From assembly GCA_016744795.1 (NCBI GenBank), contig JADGDR010000007.1, forward strand, positions 83,430-147,429: a stretch of 64,000 bases of DNA, in the 5' to 3' direction. The notes below the pieces were generated by a model that worked only from the letters and a program-made list of their open reading frames with translations, was not told the DNA's origin and searched no databases. A program made the translations under genes and the position numbers. Positions 37,001 through 44,858 of this stretch are shown here, piece after piece; positions within the stretch are counted from its first letter, which is position 1; every line of letters begins with the position of its first letter. This stretch comes from Sulfurospirillum sp. Lineage in GTDB: Bacteria; Campylobacterota; Campylobacteria; Campylobacterales; Sulfurospirillaceae.

Positions 37001-37205
37001 GACCACTATAATTGGTCTTATGACTCTTATCTTTTTTGCAACAGGGCAGGCAATAATTTTTCAACCACTTGCAATTTCTCTTGGATTTGGACTAGCATGG
37101 GGAACTGTACTAAATCTTCTTTATGTTCCTACAATATTTGCTTTGCTTCATAGCAAAAGGTTTGAAAAAAACAAAAGAGAACAAAATATGAAAGAAAAAA
37201 GTTAA
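34086..37205 (+). CDS. RND-family efflux transporter permease
   Basis: A 1039-residue inner-membrane RND pump with twelve membrane segments and two large periplasmic loops. TM4 keeps the proton-relay pair as GIVVDDAIVVAE (near 394-405). TM10 reads AGVVINDGIIMM (near 936), so the Lys of AcrB-type pumps is replaced, as in the less studied VND subgroup. No membrane-fusion protein or TolC gene is adjacent. Substrate unknown. A terminator after its stop lies inside the facing LysR gene, with which it shares 4 bases. Confidence 0.88.
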   Translation: MEKFLRFFVNNSRMNYVLFILVVLIGFYSYSKTPKEIFPSFELDIININGSYSGASIDMMNKIAVRDIEDELKSIEGIDEMTSIITPGTFNITVELLKDVNKYDTSAKIKDAIDKVKQNFPDDMNDPKVTVITTGKSILQVSLSSTELTRSQLKDFAKKFKTKILSVPDISEVIIYGDSDMYYNIKIDEKKLDSFGINKTTAFNAISGLSYIFPVGKIEGKNKHYFISTYNGKKTADAMKNTLLSINGKKIYLSDIAMVEKKYEDSTTLSTFNGKTSLSLAVSQTKRGNALVADQNIKKLLEKISKNNPKIDFTIHENRSDRIKDRLNVVMSNIFFGLIMVSILLALLINIRMAAIVAIGIPTSFIMGAIYLYFFGYTINMVSLIGVLVALGIVVDDAIVVAENIQQKLEDGLNPKEAAIVGTKEMALPVFVASITTIFAFLPSIMIGGTMGEFIKLIPIAVSALIVASLIESFVFLPIHAAHTLKVESRVLSWSKANASYSWIIHKLMTYKKTFLFLFIILVPLLTVVALKNSKFQMFPKFDSTTMNISIKADVNTKIEDSFKIVDAISKDILKNKEKFSIKTISTISGYRKDVESRSERYPYVMYISLELYKMVPINFIDKYVTPYLSPYEDNMQRSRTDTSQVVAKKLRKFLKNKDYKSKYELKEIFVAERRAGPVKSDIKIGVISNNTQHTLSAIKTLKTALLDIKGVKTVSDTAKMGTDEIKIKINRYGEQLGLDEATIGRVLSNMFLSKKKGTAFDENSLLEIKVESMNKDDLQALKNLKIPLETGQNVALKDVVTFETLQSFEKVIKDYGETVFYVIANVNPSIITSGEVIEKMKPTLEQLKKGNVEIKLLGENKKKAELMGDMINASALALFLIMLSMLYLFNSFKDTFILMSVIPFSFLGVLGGHYIMGMNLSMPSLIGALGLAGVVINDGIIMMTYLKKTYTLDDLFIQATKRLRPIFMTTLTTIIGLMTLIFFATGQAIIFQPLAISLGFGLAWGTVLNLLYVPTIFALLHSKRFEKNKREQNMKEKS

Positions 37206-38056
37206 AACCCTCTTTTTGCAAACTGTTTGAACTTCTCAAACAGTTTGCTTCTATATTTGTTTTTATGAAATATACAATAAAAATTTCTTTTAATAACTAT
37301 ATTTTTTAATCTTATTTCTCTTAATCCCTTTTGCAAGGCTACTTTTGGCATACATGTAATGGCATCATGATTTGTTTGGAGTAACATTTTAACTTCTTCA
37401 AAATCTAAATATTCCATAAATATTTTTAAATCTTTAGATAAATCCCCAATTGCTTTTAAAAAAACCTCTCTTGTCCCTGAGCCTTTTTCTCTTAATATCC
37501 ATTTTTTAGAAAATAACTCATCAATATAAACCTCATCAGCTAAAGTTTTATCACAACTAACAATAACAAGTTCATCTTCTCCCATAATCTCTTTTATTAA
37601 CTCGTTTTCATTACAATCAGATTCTATAAAACCCATATCTAACTTTCCATCTTTTACCATTTGAATTATTTGTGAAGAGTTTTTTATCTGTTTTTTAATT
37701 GTAATATTTTCATATTTTCCCAAAAATTCAAAAATAATTTGAGGCATTATAAAGTTACCTATGGTTTTACTCGAAGCTACATGTAAAGTCCCTGAAAATG
37801 TATCTTTTTTAAAAAGGTTTTGGGCATCTTTAAGATCTAAAAAACTTGTGTATGTTTTTTCTTTAAAAACTCTTCCTCTCTCATTTAACACAAGTTTTTT
37901 ACCTATCCTATCAAAAAGAGGTTCACCGAGCTTATTTTCTAAAGATTTAATGGCTAAAGATATTGCAGATTGGCTAAGAACAAGTTTTTTTGAAAGTTGA
38001 GATACATGAGGATTTTCACTAAGATAATAAAAAAGTTCTATCTCTTTGAGAGTCAT
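37202..38056 (-). CDS. LysR-family regulator divergent from yeiH-like gene
   Basis: A 284-residue LysR-type regulator; the HTH lies in HVSQLSKKLVLSQSAISLAI (about 17-36). It is divergently transcribed from a YeiH-type transporter gene 101 bases away, the arrangement of yeiE/yeiH in enterobacteria, so it probably controls that gene. Two TACATGTA cores (37351 and 37778) encode ITCMPK and TLHVAS. The 3' end contains the hairpin that terminates the RND gene. Confidence 0.85.
   Translation of the reverse strand: MTLKEIELFYYLSENPHVSQLSKKLVLSQSAISLAIKSLENKLGEPLFDRIGKKLVLNERGRVFKEKTYTSFLDLKDAQNLFKKDTFSGTLHVASSKTIGNFIMPQIIFEFLGKYENITIKKQIKNSSQIIQMVKDGKLDMGFIESDCNENELIKEIMGEDELVIVSCDKTLADEVYIDELFSKKWILREKGSGTREVFLKAIGDLSKDLKIFMEYLDFEEVKMLLQTNHDAITCMPKVALQKGLREIRLKNIVIKRNFYCIFHKNKYRSKLFEKFKQFAKRGF
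37218..37248 (+). terminator. Terminator of the RND gene, inside the LysR coding end
   Basis: GCAAACTGTTTGA (37218-37230), 5-base loop, TCAAACAGTTTGC (37236-37248): perfect 13-base arms, followed on the plus strand by TTCTATATTTGTTTTTA. It lies 13 bases past the RND stop and within the last codons of the LysR gene. Confidence 0.75.
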
Positions 38057-38157
38057 CTAGTTTCCTTATTTAAAATTTCAATGATTATATCAAGTTTAAT
38101 ATATTTTACATATTTATTTAATTGGCGTAAAATTCCATAAATACAAAAGGAATAAAA

Positions 38158-39180
38158 ATGTCATTTTCAAAACAAAATAGAGGTAATACATTAAGTGGAG
38201 TACTTTTCGTTGCACTTTTTGCAACAGCAGCAACATTTATAGCTGAGTTTAGTTTTTTCCGACACCTAAGCATAAGCCCACTCATAATAGGAATTACACT
38301 TGGTATTGTTTATGCAAATACCCTACGAAATAATTTACCGCAAGAATGGGTTAAAGGTATATATTTTTCAACAAAAGTACTTTTAAGAGCAGCTATTGTT
38401 TTTTATGGATTTAGAATTACCTTTCAAAACATAGCTCAAGTAGGTATATCTGGAGTTTTAACAAGTGCCTTAGTAGTAACTTTAACGTTTTTTATTGGTT
38501 ATTTTATAGGAACAAAACTTTTAAAACTTGATAGAGATACAACTATTTTAGTAACAGCAGGAAGTTCAATTTGTGGAGCAGCAGCCATACTTGCAACTGA
38601 ACCCATTTTAAAAAGTGAACCACATAAAAGTGCTATTGCTGTCTCAACAGTTGTAGTGTTTGGAACAATTGCTATGTTTTTGTACCCATTTTTATATAAA
38701 GCTGGGTACATAGACCTTTCACCTCAAGGCATGGGTATATTCATTGGAGGAACCATACATGAAGTTGCTCATGTTGCGGCTGCTAGCAATACTTTAGGCG
38801 CAGAAATATCAAACAATGCGGTAATTGTAAAAATGCTTAGAGTTATGATGATTGCTCCTTTTTTAATATTTTTAGGGTTATGGTTATCTAAAAAGAAAAC
38901 AGGGAAAAAAGCAAAAATTACTATTCCTTGGTTTGCCGTAGGTTTTATTGGTATTGCTGGATTTAACTCTTTTGATTTAGTGCCTCATTCTATTCTTAAA
39001 GATATAAATGCTCTTGATACCTTTGCTCTAACAATGGCCATGAGTGCGTTAGGAATGGAAACAAGCTTTTCAAAATTCAAAAGTGTAGGTATGAAACCCA
39101 TATACTTAGCAAGCATTCTTTTTGTTTGGTTAATCATTGGAGGATACTATATAACAAAATTTTCTATAAGTTTAGTATAA
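38158..39180 (+). CDS. YeiH-family (UPF0324) putative sulfate exporter
   Basis: A 340-residue protein with about ten membrane segments, of the YeiH/UPF0324 family annotated as putative sulfate exporters. Recognisable stretches are AGSSICGAAAILATEPIL and GGTIHEVAHVAAASNTLG, conserved in the family. The divergent LysR gene matches the yeiE-yeiH pairing. In sulfite- or sulfonate-using bacteria relatives of this family have been proposed to export sulfite or sulfate. Shine-Dalgarno AAAGGAA precedes the ATG. Confidence 0.85.
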   Translation: MSFSKQNRGNTLSGVLFVALFATAATFIAEFSFFRHLSISPLIIGITLGIVYANTLRNNLPQEWVKGIYFSTKVLLRAAIVFYGFRITFQNIAQVGISGVLTSALVVTLTFFIGYFIGTKLLKLDRDTTILVTAGSSICGAAAILATEPILKSEPHKSAIAVSTVVVFGTIAMFLYPFLYKAGYIDLSPQGMGIFIGGTIHEVAHVAAASNTLGAEISNNAVIVKMLRVMMIAPFLIFLGLWLSKKKTGKKAKITIPWFAVGFIGIAGFNSFDLVPHSILKDINALDTFALTMAMSALGMETSFSKFKSVGMKPIYLASILFVWLIIGGYYITKFSISLV

Positions 39181-39260
39181 TATTTAAATAATATGTCAAA
39201 CTTTAATAATAAATATAATAAAATACAAAAGATATTTAACTATATAAAGGATACAATATA

Positions 39261-39602
39261 ATGGCTTTACTAGACAATGAAAAAGGTATTTTACCGCTTA
39301 GTAGCATTGCAGAAGTTCTAAGTACAAAAGTTAGAACACTAAAAATGTATGAAGATAAAAACTTTTTTCCAAAAAAAGAAAATCGTACTAAAAAACTATA
39401 TTCAATAAATGATGTACAAATCATAGCTTTCGTACACTATCTTGCAAGTGTAAAAAAAATAAATGCAAATGGCATAAAATACATACTAGAAATGCTTCAC
39501 AATAATATGGATGAAAGTAATAGAAATGATTTCTTAGCAATCATAGAAACAAAACTAGAATCTCTCTCAGGAAAAGATATACAAGACGTAGAAAGTATAT
39601 AG
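39261..39602 (+). CDS. MerR-like DNA-binding regulator
   Basis: A 113-residue protein with a MerR-type N-terminal HTH: PLSSIAEVLSTKVRTLKMYE (about 15-34), then KNFFPKKENRTKKLYSINDV, the usual wing with Arg-Lys-Leu-Tyr and DV. A short C-terminal helical part (residues 75-113) has no metal-binding Cys. It lies 147 bases upstream of the BCCT gene on the same strand. The palindromic repeats between them are candidate binding sites. Confidence 0.75.
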   Translation: MALLDNEKGILPLSSIAEVLSTKVRTLKMYEDKNFFPKKENRTKKLYSINDVQIIAFVHYLASVKKINANGIKYILEMLHNNMDESNRNDFLAIIETKLESLSGKDIQDVESI

Positions 39603-39696
39603 AATTTCAATTATCCCCCCAAAAGAGTACTTTTTTAGACTTTGTAACCTAGATTTAAGTAAAATTGTAATATTTTGACACTCAAATAAATAAATT

Positions 39697-39737
39697 TTTA
39701 CATATAGTATGTAAGTTTAATACATACTTTATGTAAA
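39697..39737 (+). promoter_or_regulatory. Double palindromic operator before the BCCT gene
   Basis: Two arms of 17 bases, TTTACATATAGTATGTA (39697-39713) and TACATACTTTATGTAAA (39721-39737), are inverted repeats of each other at 16 of 17 positions with a 7-base spacer. Each arm is itself a palindrome of type TTACATA-N3-TATGTAA. The block ends 12 bases before the start codon, over the Shine-Dalgarno region. No T run follows, so an operator is more likely than a terminator. Confidence 0.65.
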
Positions 39738-39749
39738 TAATGGAGAGTT

Positions 39750-41297
39750 ATGTCGAAAAATAATTACACAATAGGGCAAGATAATTTACAAAAATTTGGT
39801 TTAGATATTCACAATCCTGTATTTGGCATTAGTGCTATAGTGATTTTGGTTTTTGTTATAGGAACTATTATGTTCCCCACAATAACAAAAGAGGTACTAG
39901 ATGGAGCAAAATGGTGGTCCATAAATAATTTTGATTGGTTATTTATGATTTCTGGAAATATTTTCGTAATATTCTGTTTGCTTTTAATTGTCTTACCAAT
40001 TGGTAAGATACGACTTGGAGGAGAAGATGCAAAAACAGATTTTTCTACACTCTCTTGGTTTTCAATGCTTTTCGCTGCTGGAATGGGAATAGGTCTTATG
40101 TATTGGTCAGTTGCTGAACCTGTTGCATACTATACTGCATGGTGGCATACTCCACTAAATGTAGTTGAAAGAACACAAGAAGCAAAAGAGATAGCAATGG
40201 GTGCTACCATGTTTCATTGGGGTTTACATCCTTGGGCAATATATGCTGTTGTTGGTTTATCTTTAGCATTTTTTTCATATAGCAAAAAACTACCACTAAC
40301 AATGAGATCTGCTTTTTATCCAATTTTAAAAGAAAAAGTTTGGGGCTGGCCTGGACATATCATAGATATTTTAGCTGTATTTGCAACTATTTTTGGACTT
40401 GCAACCTCTTTGGGACTAGGAGCTCAACAAGTTGCTTCTGGATTAAATTTCTTATTCGATATAAGCAAAGGAGTTGAAACTCAAATCACTATCATCGCTG
40501 TAATTACTACCTTAGCTATTATCTCTGTTGTAAGAGGATTAGAAGGTGGTGTAAAAGTTTTAAGTAATTTTAATATAATTTTAGCATTTATCTTGGTTCT
40601 TTTCATCATTATTGTAGGACCAACTCTAAATATTTTAACAGGTATTGGAACAACATTGAGTAATTACGCTTCAAATATTTTTGAGCTAAGTAACCCAATA
40701 GGAAGAACTGATAGTGATTGGTATCATGGTTGGACAATTTTTTACTGGGCTTGGTGGATAGCATGGTCTCCTTTTGTAGGTATGTTTATAGCTAGAATTT
40801 CAAAAGGAAGAACTGTAAGAGAATTTTTAATTGCAGTTTTATTAATTCCAACATTTGTAACGGCTATTTGGATGAGTACTTTTGGACTAACCGCACTGAA
40901 TCAAGTAGTAAATAAAGTAGGTGCACTAAGCAATGGAATTGGTGATAAATCGTTAGCAATGTTCCAAATGTTAGAAAATCTTCCTTTTTCTTCAATTACA
41001 TCATTTTTGGCAATATTCTTAATCATTATATTTTTTGTAACTTCATCTGATTCAGGTTCGTTAGTAATTGACAGTATCACAGCAGGTGGTAAACTTGATG
41101 TTCCCGTTGCACAAAGAGTATTTTGGGCAGCTTTAGAAGGTCTTGTTGCTATTGCCTTACTTTATGCAGGTGGAAAAGAAGCATTAACCTCATTACAAGC
41201 AGGCTCAATTGCTACAGCCTTGCCTTTTACTATTATTCTTCTTGTTATGTGTTATAGTTTATATATAGGATTAAAAACCGAGCTTAAAAAGGCTTAA
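39750..41297 (+). CDS. BCCT-family betaine/choline/carnitine-type transporter
   Basis: A 515-residue carrier with about twelve membrane segments that takes up quaternary ammonium compounds, usually glycine betaine for osmoprotection. The family core is MLFAAGMGIGLMYWSVAEP (about 110-128) and the Trp-rich WYHGWTIFYWAWWIAWSPFVG-region (about 327-347) that forms the betaine site. The short C-terminus suggests no large osmosensing tail. A striking palindromic operator precedes it. Confidence 0.93.
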   Translation: MSKNNYTIGQDNLQKFGLDIHNPVFGISAIVILVFVIGTIMFPTITKEVLDGAKWWSINNFDWLFMISGNIFVIFCLLLIVLPIGKIRLGGEDAKTDFSTLSWFSMLFAAGMGIGLMYWSVAEPVAYYTAWWHTPLNVVERTQEAKEIAMGATMFHWGLHPWAIYAVVGLSLAFFSYSKKLPLTMRSAFYPILKEKVWGWPGHIIDILAVFATIFGLATSLGLGAQQVASGLNFLFDISKGVETQITIIAVITTLAIISVVRGLEGGVKVLSNFNIILAFILVLFIIIVGPTLNILTGIGTTLSNYASNIFELSNPIGRTDSDWYHGWTIFYWAWWIAWSPFVGMFIARISKGRTVREFLIAVLLIPTFVTAIWMSTFGLTALNQVVNKVGALSNGIGDKSLAMFQMLENLPFSSITSFLAIFLIIIFFVTSSDSGSLVIDSITAGGKLDVPVAQRVFWAALEGLVAIALLYAGGKEALTSLQAGSIATALPFTIILLVMCYSLYIGLKTELKKA

Positions 41298-41298
41298 A

Positions 41299-42156
41299 TT
41301 ATTTATATCGAATTGGTACGTAAAAGTCCAATTCAAACTTTCCATCTTCCCTAATAAAATGATTCTTGTGATAAAGAGCCATTGAAGGAAGATGGACTTT
41401 TTCATACTTTGACTTTGGAATCCATTCATAATAAATATAATCCATATATTTCATTAAATCCCCGTACTTACCTTCTAATTTAAATTTTGCACAAAACATT
41501 TTTGGTATTTCCATAACACCAATTTCACCACTACGAAAATGAACAAAATCATCAGTTAATTCTAAACAAGCCACATAATGACAGTCTTCTTTTTTTACTA
41601 TATTAGGATTAGAGTGATGAAGTCCTATCATTGGAAGATTTGAAAAATCAAGTCCATTTTGCAGAGTCCACTCTTCCATCCTTTGCCAAGCCTCTTTTAT
41701 GCTTCTATTGTAACCACGGTGCCGAACATAGGCCACTCTTTTTTTAGGTACATAAGAAATTTCTACATGTAAGGGATTTATCTTGATTATGTTTTCACTT
41801 ACATGTAAAGGAGTATCAATCTCTCTCCACTTACTTGGTGTAACTCTAAAACAATCTTTAAAAGCATGAGTAAAAGAGGAGTTCGAAACAAAACCTGCTT
41901 CACTAAATATTTGCGTTATTGTTGAATTTGGATTAAATATTAAAGCATTTGCACAGTGTTCTAAGCGTACTCTTCTTATGTATGAGTGCAGACTCTCCCC
42001 TGTCACATCTTTAAATACTCTATTAAAGTGAAATGGTGACATAGAAGCTATACTGGATAAAGACTTTACACTATGTTCAGAAGCTATATCAAAGTGAATC
42101 TCAAACAAGACTTCATTGACTCTTTGCCTATGGTCATTTTTTGTGTTTTTTTTCAT
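41299..42156 (-). CDS. AraC-family regulator with GyrI-like effector domain
   Basis: A 285-residue regulator of the Rob/TetD-like layout. The N-terminal ~110 residues hold two HTH motifs (SLSSIASMSPFHFNRVFKDV and ITQIFSEAGFVSNSSFTHAF). Residues about 125-285 look like a GyrI-like small-molecule binding domain (KRVAYVRHRGYNRSIKEAWQ, LPSMALYHKN). Such proteins often control drug or stress responses. Two TACATGTA cores (41764, 41800) encode LHVEIS and LHVSEN in the linker between domains. Confidence 0.88.
   Translation of the reverse strand: MKKNTKNDHRQRVNEVLFEIHFDIASEHSVKSLSSIASMSPFHFNRVFKDVTGESLHSYIRRVRLEHCANALIFNPNSTITQIFSEAGFVSNSSFTHAFKDCFRVTPSKWREIDTPLHVSENIIKINPLHVEISYVPKKRVAYVRHRGYNRSIKEAWQRMEEWTLQNGLDFSNLPMIGLHHSNPNIVKKEDCHYVACLELTDDFVHFRSGEIGVMEIPKMFCAKFKLEGKYGDLMKYMDYIYYEWIPKSKYEKVHLPSMALYHKNHFIREDGKFELDFYVPIRYK
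41310..41334 (+). terminator. Hairpin after the BCCT gene, inside the AraC coding end
   Basis: GAATTGG (41310-41316) pairs with CCAATTC (41328-41334); an inner AC/GT pair can extend it. It lies 13 bases past the BCCT stop within the last codons of the facing AraC-type gene. No strong T run follows. Confidence 0.5.
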
Positions 42157-42207
42157 TCTTAATTATAGCACATTTCAACAAATATACCTTTACATGTAAA
42201 AGCTATA

Positions 42208-43773
42208 CTAAAAAGACAAAAAGTACTTAGCTCCTATCCAGTATTGAGGATCTGAACTCTTTGTAGTGGAATTCAGTGTTAGGGTAAATTCTCCAACATG
42301 GGAAGTACTCTGTATTCCTAGAGTTGCTTTTACCCAATTTTGTTTGTATTCCTCTTTAGCTAAATTAAATGAGTTAAAGCCTATTAACGTTCCACTTATT
42401 CCATTTGATTCTTTTTCCATACGGTGTATACCTTCAAGGCTTGTTATTATCTTATTTTTTTCATTTAGTTTAAAATTAGAATCAAATCCTACTCTTATAT
42501 CATTTATACTCTCTTTGCTTTTATTAAAACTAGCAGGAAATCCCCCACTTGTTTCTGTATATGCGTTTGTTGTTACACTTGCATAACTATATTCAATATA
42601 AGGATGAATAAAGTATTTTTCTGACTGCCATTGTATTCTTAGTTTAAGAGCCTGCATCTTTTGATCTGTTTTAGCTTCTGAGTAATCTATGCTACCTGCA
42701 TTTTCATATCCTCTTTTTATATCTAAATCATTTTTACCGTACATGAAAGAGAGTGTGGTATAGATTGGTAATTCTATTGGTAATCTTATATCTGTATCAA
42801 ATACAAAGTAGTACCCATCTATTTTATTTTTGCCCTCATAAAGCAACTTACTTGTTCCTGTTGTTCGCCCATAAGCTATACCATATCTTATATTATGATT
42901 TTGTCTATATCCAAAGCCTACTTCTGCTAAGTAAAAGTTATCTTTAGTTTCATATCTGTCATTATGTGCAAAGTCACCTGCTGTCCACATAGTATAGTTA
43001 TCGTGTGAGGCTCTATTTGAGCCTGGATGTCCATGTGCTCCATGCATTGTAGTGTTAAGTATGCTCATTCCTTGTATATTTATATTTGATATACTACTAA
43101 GTGACATAGTTAATGTATTTAATCCAATAAGACCACTTTCCCCTCTTACAATAAAAGCCTCTTCCCCATTTGAAGAAGTACCATAACCTACAACTACTCT
43201 ACCATCATCACTTACTCCAGTTGCAGTAGTATCGCTCCAACCGCTTAGAGTATATCCACTTTTCTCTAGCCATTGAGTTAAGCTTTGCATTCCAGTCTCT
43301 TGTGTCCAACGAAAAGCTTCAAGACCACTAGTTGATATACTTTTCCCAACAACAACACTTCCATCTGAATTAACCGCGATTGCCTCACTATAAAAACTTC
43401 CCCCTACTAAAGAGCCTAAACCTACCATTCCTCCTTCTTGTGTCCAATGAAAAGCTTCAAGGCCACTAGTAGAATTACTTTGCCCAACAATAACACTTCC
43501 ATCTGAATTAACTGCGTTTGCATTACTATAAAAACTTCCCCCTGCTAAAGAACCTAAACCTACCATTCCTCCTGCTTGTGTCCAATAAAAAGCTTCACGA
43601 CCACTAGTAGATTCACTAATCCCAACAACAACACTTCCATCTGAATTAACCGCGATTGCCCGACTTTTAACGAGTCCTCCTTCTAAATCTCCTAAACCTT
43701 TCATTTCTGTCCCACTCAATACAAGTGGCGAAAATAAAAATACCATTAATATTAAAAATAACTTTTTGTACAA
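42208..43773 (-). CDS. HAF-repeat autotransporter-like outer-membrane protein
   Basis: A 521-residue exported protein. A signal peptide (about 1-20, SPLVLSG) is followed by three near-identical 46-residue HAF-type repeats (residues 26-163; GLGSLAGGSFYS, AVNSDGSVVVG, EAFRWTQ), a fourth degenerate one, then a C-terminal ~280-residue autotransporter-type beta barrel ending YWIGAKYFLSF with terminal Phe. The repeat passenger probably stays attached at the cell surface. Such HAF proteins occur in several Proteobacteria, with unclear function. Repeats invite copy-number change. Confidence 0.8.
   Translation of the reverse strand: MYKKLFLILMVFLFSPLVLSGTEMKGLGDLEGGLVKSRAIAVNSDGSVVVGISESTSGREAFYWTQAGGMVGLGSLAGGSFYSNANAVNSDGSVIVGQSNSTSGLEAFHWTQEGGMVGLGSLVGGSFYSEAIAVNSDGSVVVGKSISTSGLEAFRWTQETGMQSLTQWLEKSGYTLSGWSDTTATGVSDDGRVVVGYGTSSNGEEAFIVRGESGLIGLNTLTMSLSSISNINIQGMSILNTTMHGAHGHPGSNRASHDNYTMWTAGDFAHNDRYETKDNFYLAEVGFGYRQNHNIRYGIAYGRTTGTSKLLYEGKNKIDGYYFVFDTDIRLPIELPIYTTLSFMYGKNDLDIKRGYENAGSIDYSEAKTDQKMQALKLRIQWQSEKYFIHPYIEYSYASVTTNAYTETSGGFPASFNKSKESINDIRVGFDSNFKLNEKNKIITSLEGIHRMEKESNGISGTLIGFNSFNLAKEEYKQNWVKATLGIQSTSHVGEFTLTLNSTTKSSDPQYWIGAKYFLSF
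43285..43698 (-). repeat. Three tandem 138-base repeats in the HAF protein gene
   Basis: Units at about 43561-43698, 43423-43560 and 43285-43422, each 46 codons, share long identical stretches around AACACTTCCATCTGAATTAA and CCTAAACCTACCATTCCTCC. High DNA identity points to recent duplication or homogenisation. Confidence 0.8.
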
Positions 43774-44031
43774 AATTCACCTCCTTGTAAATTTTATTAT
43801 ATTATCGCATAAATTTGTCACATTTTTATGACTTTGAAAAAATAAGCATATTCCGACAAATAAATAATTATGTTTTTATAACCAAACTAGGCACTATTAT
43901 CAAATAGTAACACTTCATAATTTAACTTTATAAAAAGTGGCTTTTAGCCATTAATAATAGATACTTTTTTTGATTTTAGAACAAGATACGTACAATTATG
44001 CTACACTTTAATACAGACATAAAGGTTTTAT

Positions 44032-44769
44032 ATGAAAAAATTTATAATTTTAGTTGTAATTTTGATTCTTTACAAGCCAGTTTATTCTAGAGATTTTACT
44101 ATAGGCGTAGATACATGGGCTCCTTTTATTTTTGCACAAACAAAAGATTATAAAGGCATCAGTATTGATTACATTAAAGAATTAACAAAAAGAATGAATG
44201 TCAATCTAGTCATCAAAAAAGTACCCTGGGCAAGATCACTTAAGATGCTTGAATATGGTCAATTAGACGCTGTAATCAATATGGTAGAGACAAAAGAGAG
44301 AAAAAAATACATTACATTTACATCTCCTAACTATATCCAACTAAATATACGTTTTTATATACGTAAAAATAGCAAAGTTTCAATAGAAAATTATGAGGAC
44401 TTGTATCGTTATCAAGTAGGCATAGTAAGAGGCTCAGCATATTATTATCCTTTTGACACTGACAATAAAATCAACAAATATAGTATTACAACAGAAAAAC
44501 AACTTCTATTAATGCTAGCTAAAAAAAGATTTGAAGTTATTATAGGAACTGATCCACAAGTAGAATATGAAATGAATGAACAAGGATACTCATCTTTAAT
44601 CAAAAAAGCACCATATGATCCTAAACATAAAACTTTTATAAGAGTTGGGATTTCTAAAAAATCTCCTTATATTAAAGAATTAGATGTTATTAACAAATAC
44701 ACAAAAGAGATAGTTAAAGAGGGGTTAATAGAAAAATATAAAAATAAATACATAAAATGTAAAAAATAG
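44032..44769 (+). CDS. Periplasmic solute-binding protein, family 3-like
   Basis: A 245-residue exported protein with signal peptide about 1-18 (KPVYSR). The mature part has the family 3 fold: FTIGVDTWAPFIF, GISIDYIKELTKRM, QLDAVINMVETKER and VGIVRGSAYYYPF. No permease or ATPase gene is adjacent, so it is an orphan binding protein, possibly a ligand receptor working with a sensor elsewhere. Substrate (amino acid-like) is unknown. It is divergent from the autotransporter gene. Confidence 0.8.
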   Translation: MKKFIILVVILILYKPVYSRDFTIGVDTWAPFIFAQTKDYKGISIDYIKELTKRMNVNLVIKKVPWARSLKMLEYGQLDAVINMVETKERKKYITFTSPNYIQLNIRFYIRKNSKVSIENYEDLYRYQVGIVRGSAYYYPFDTDNKINKYSITTEKQLLLMLAKKRFEVIIGTDPQVEYEMNEQGYSSLIKKAPYDPKHKTFIRVGISKKSPYIKELDVINKYTKEIVKEGLIEKYKNKYIKCKK

Positions 44770-44858
44770 CACGTTTAGACAAAAAAACAGTTATTTTTTA
44801 TGTAGAAAATATCTTTACATATAGCTATTATTTTATCATTGAAAGACAAGGATAAAAT

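Noticed and set aside
37351..37358. The TACATGTA at 37351 as a certain member of the repeat family
   Set aside because: Its flanks (CATACATGTAATG) fit the 12-mer poorly; it may be one of the few expected by chance. It is kept in the count but given little weight.
39603..39660. Run of C residues at about 39616-39621 as a phase-variable tract
   Set aside because: It is only six bases, lies outside any reading frame, and is downstream of the MerR-like stop.
39697..39737. Large inverted repeat as terminator of the MerR-like gene
   Set aside because: It is almost 100 bases past that gene's stop, has no T run, and abuts the next gene's ribosome-binding site.
43285..43698. Possible CRISPR-like array in regularly spaced repeats
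   Set aside because: The 138-base units are in-frame protein repeats with conserved, not unique, intervening sequence, and no cas genes are nearby.
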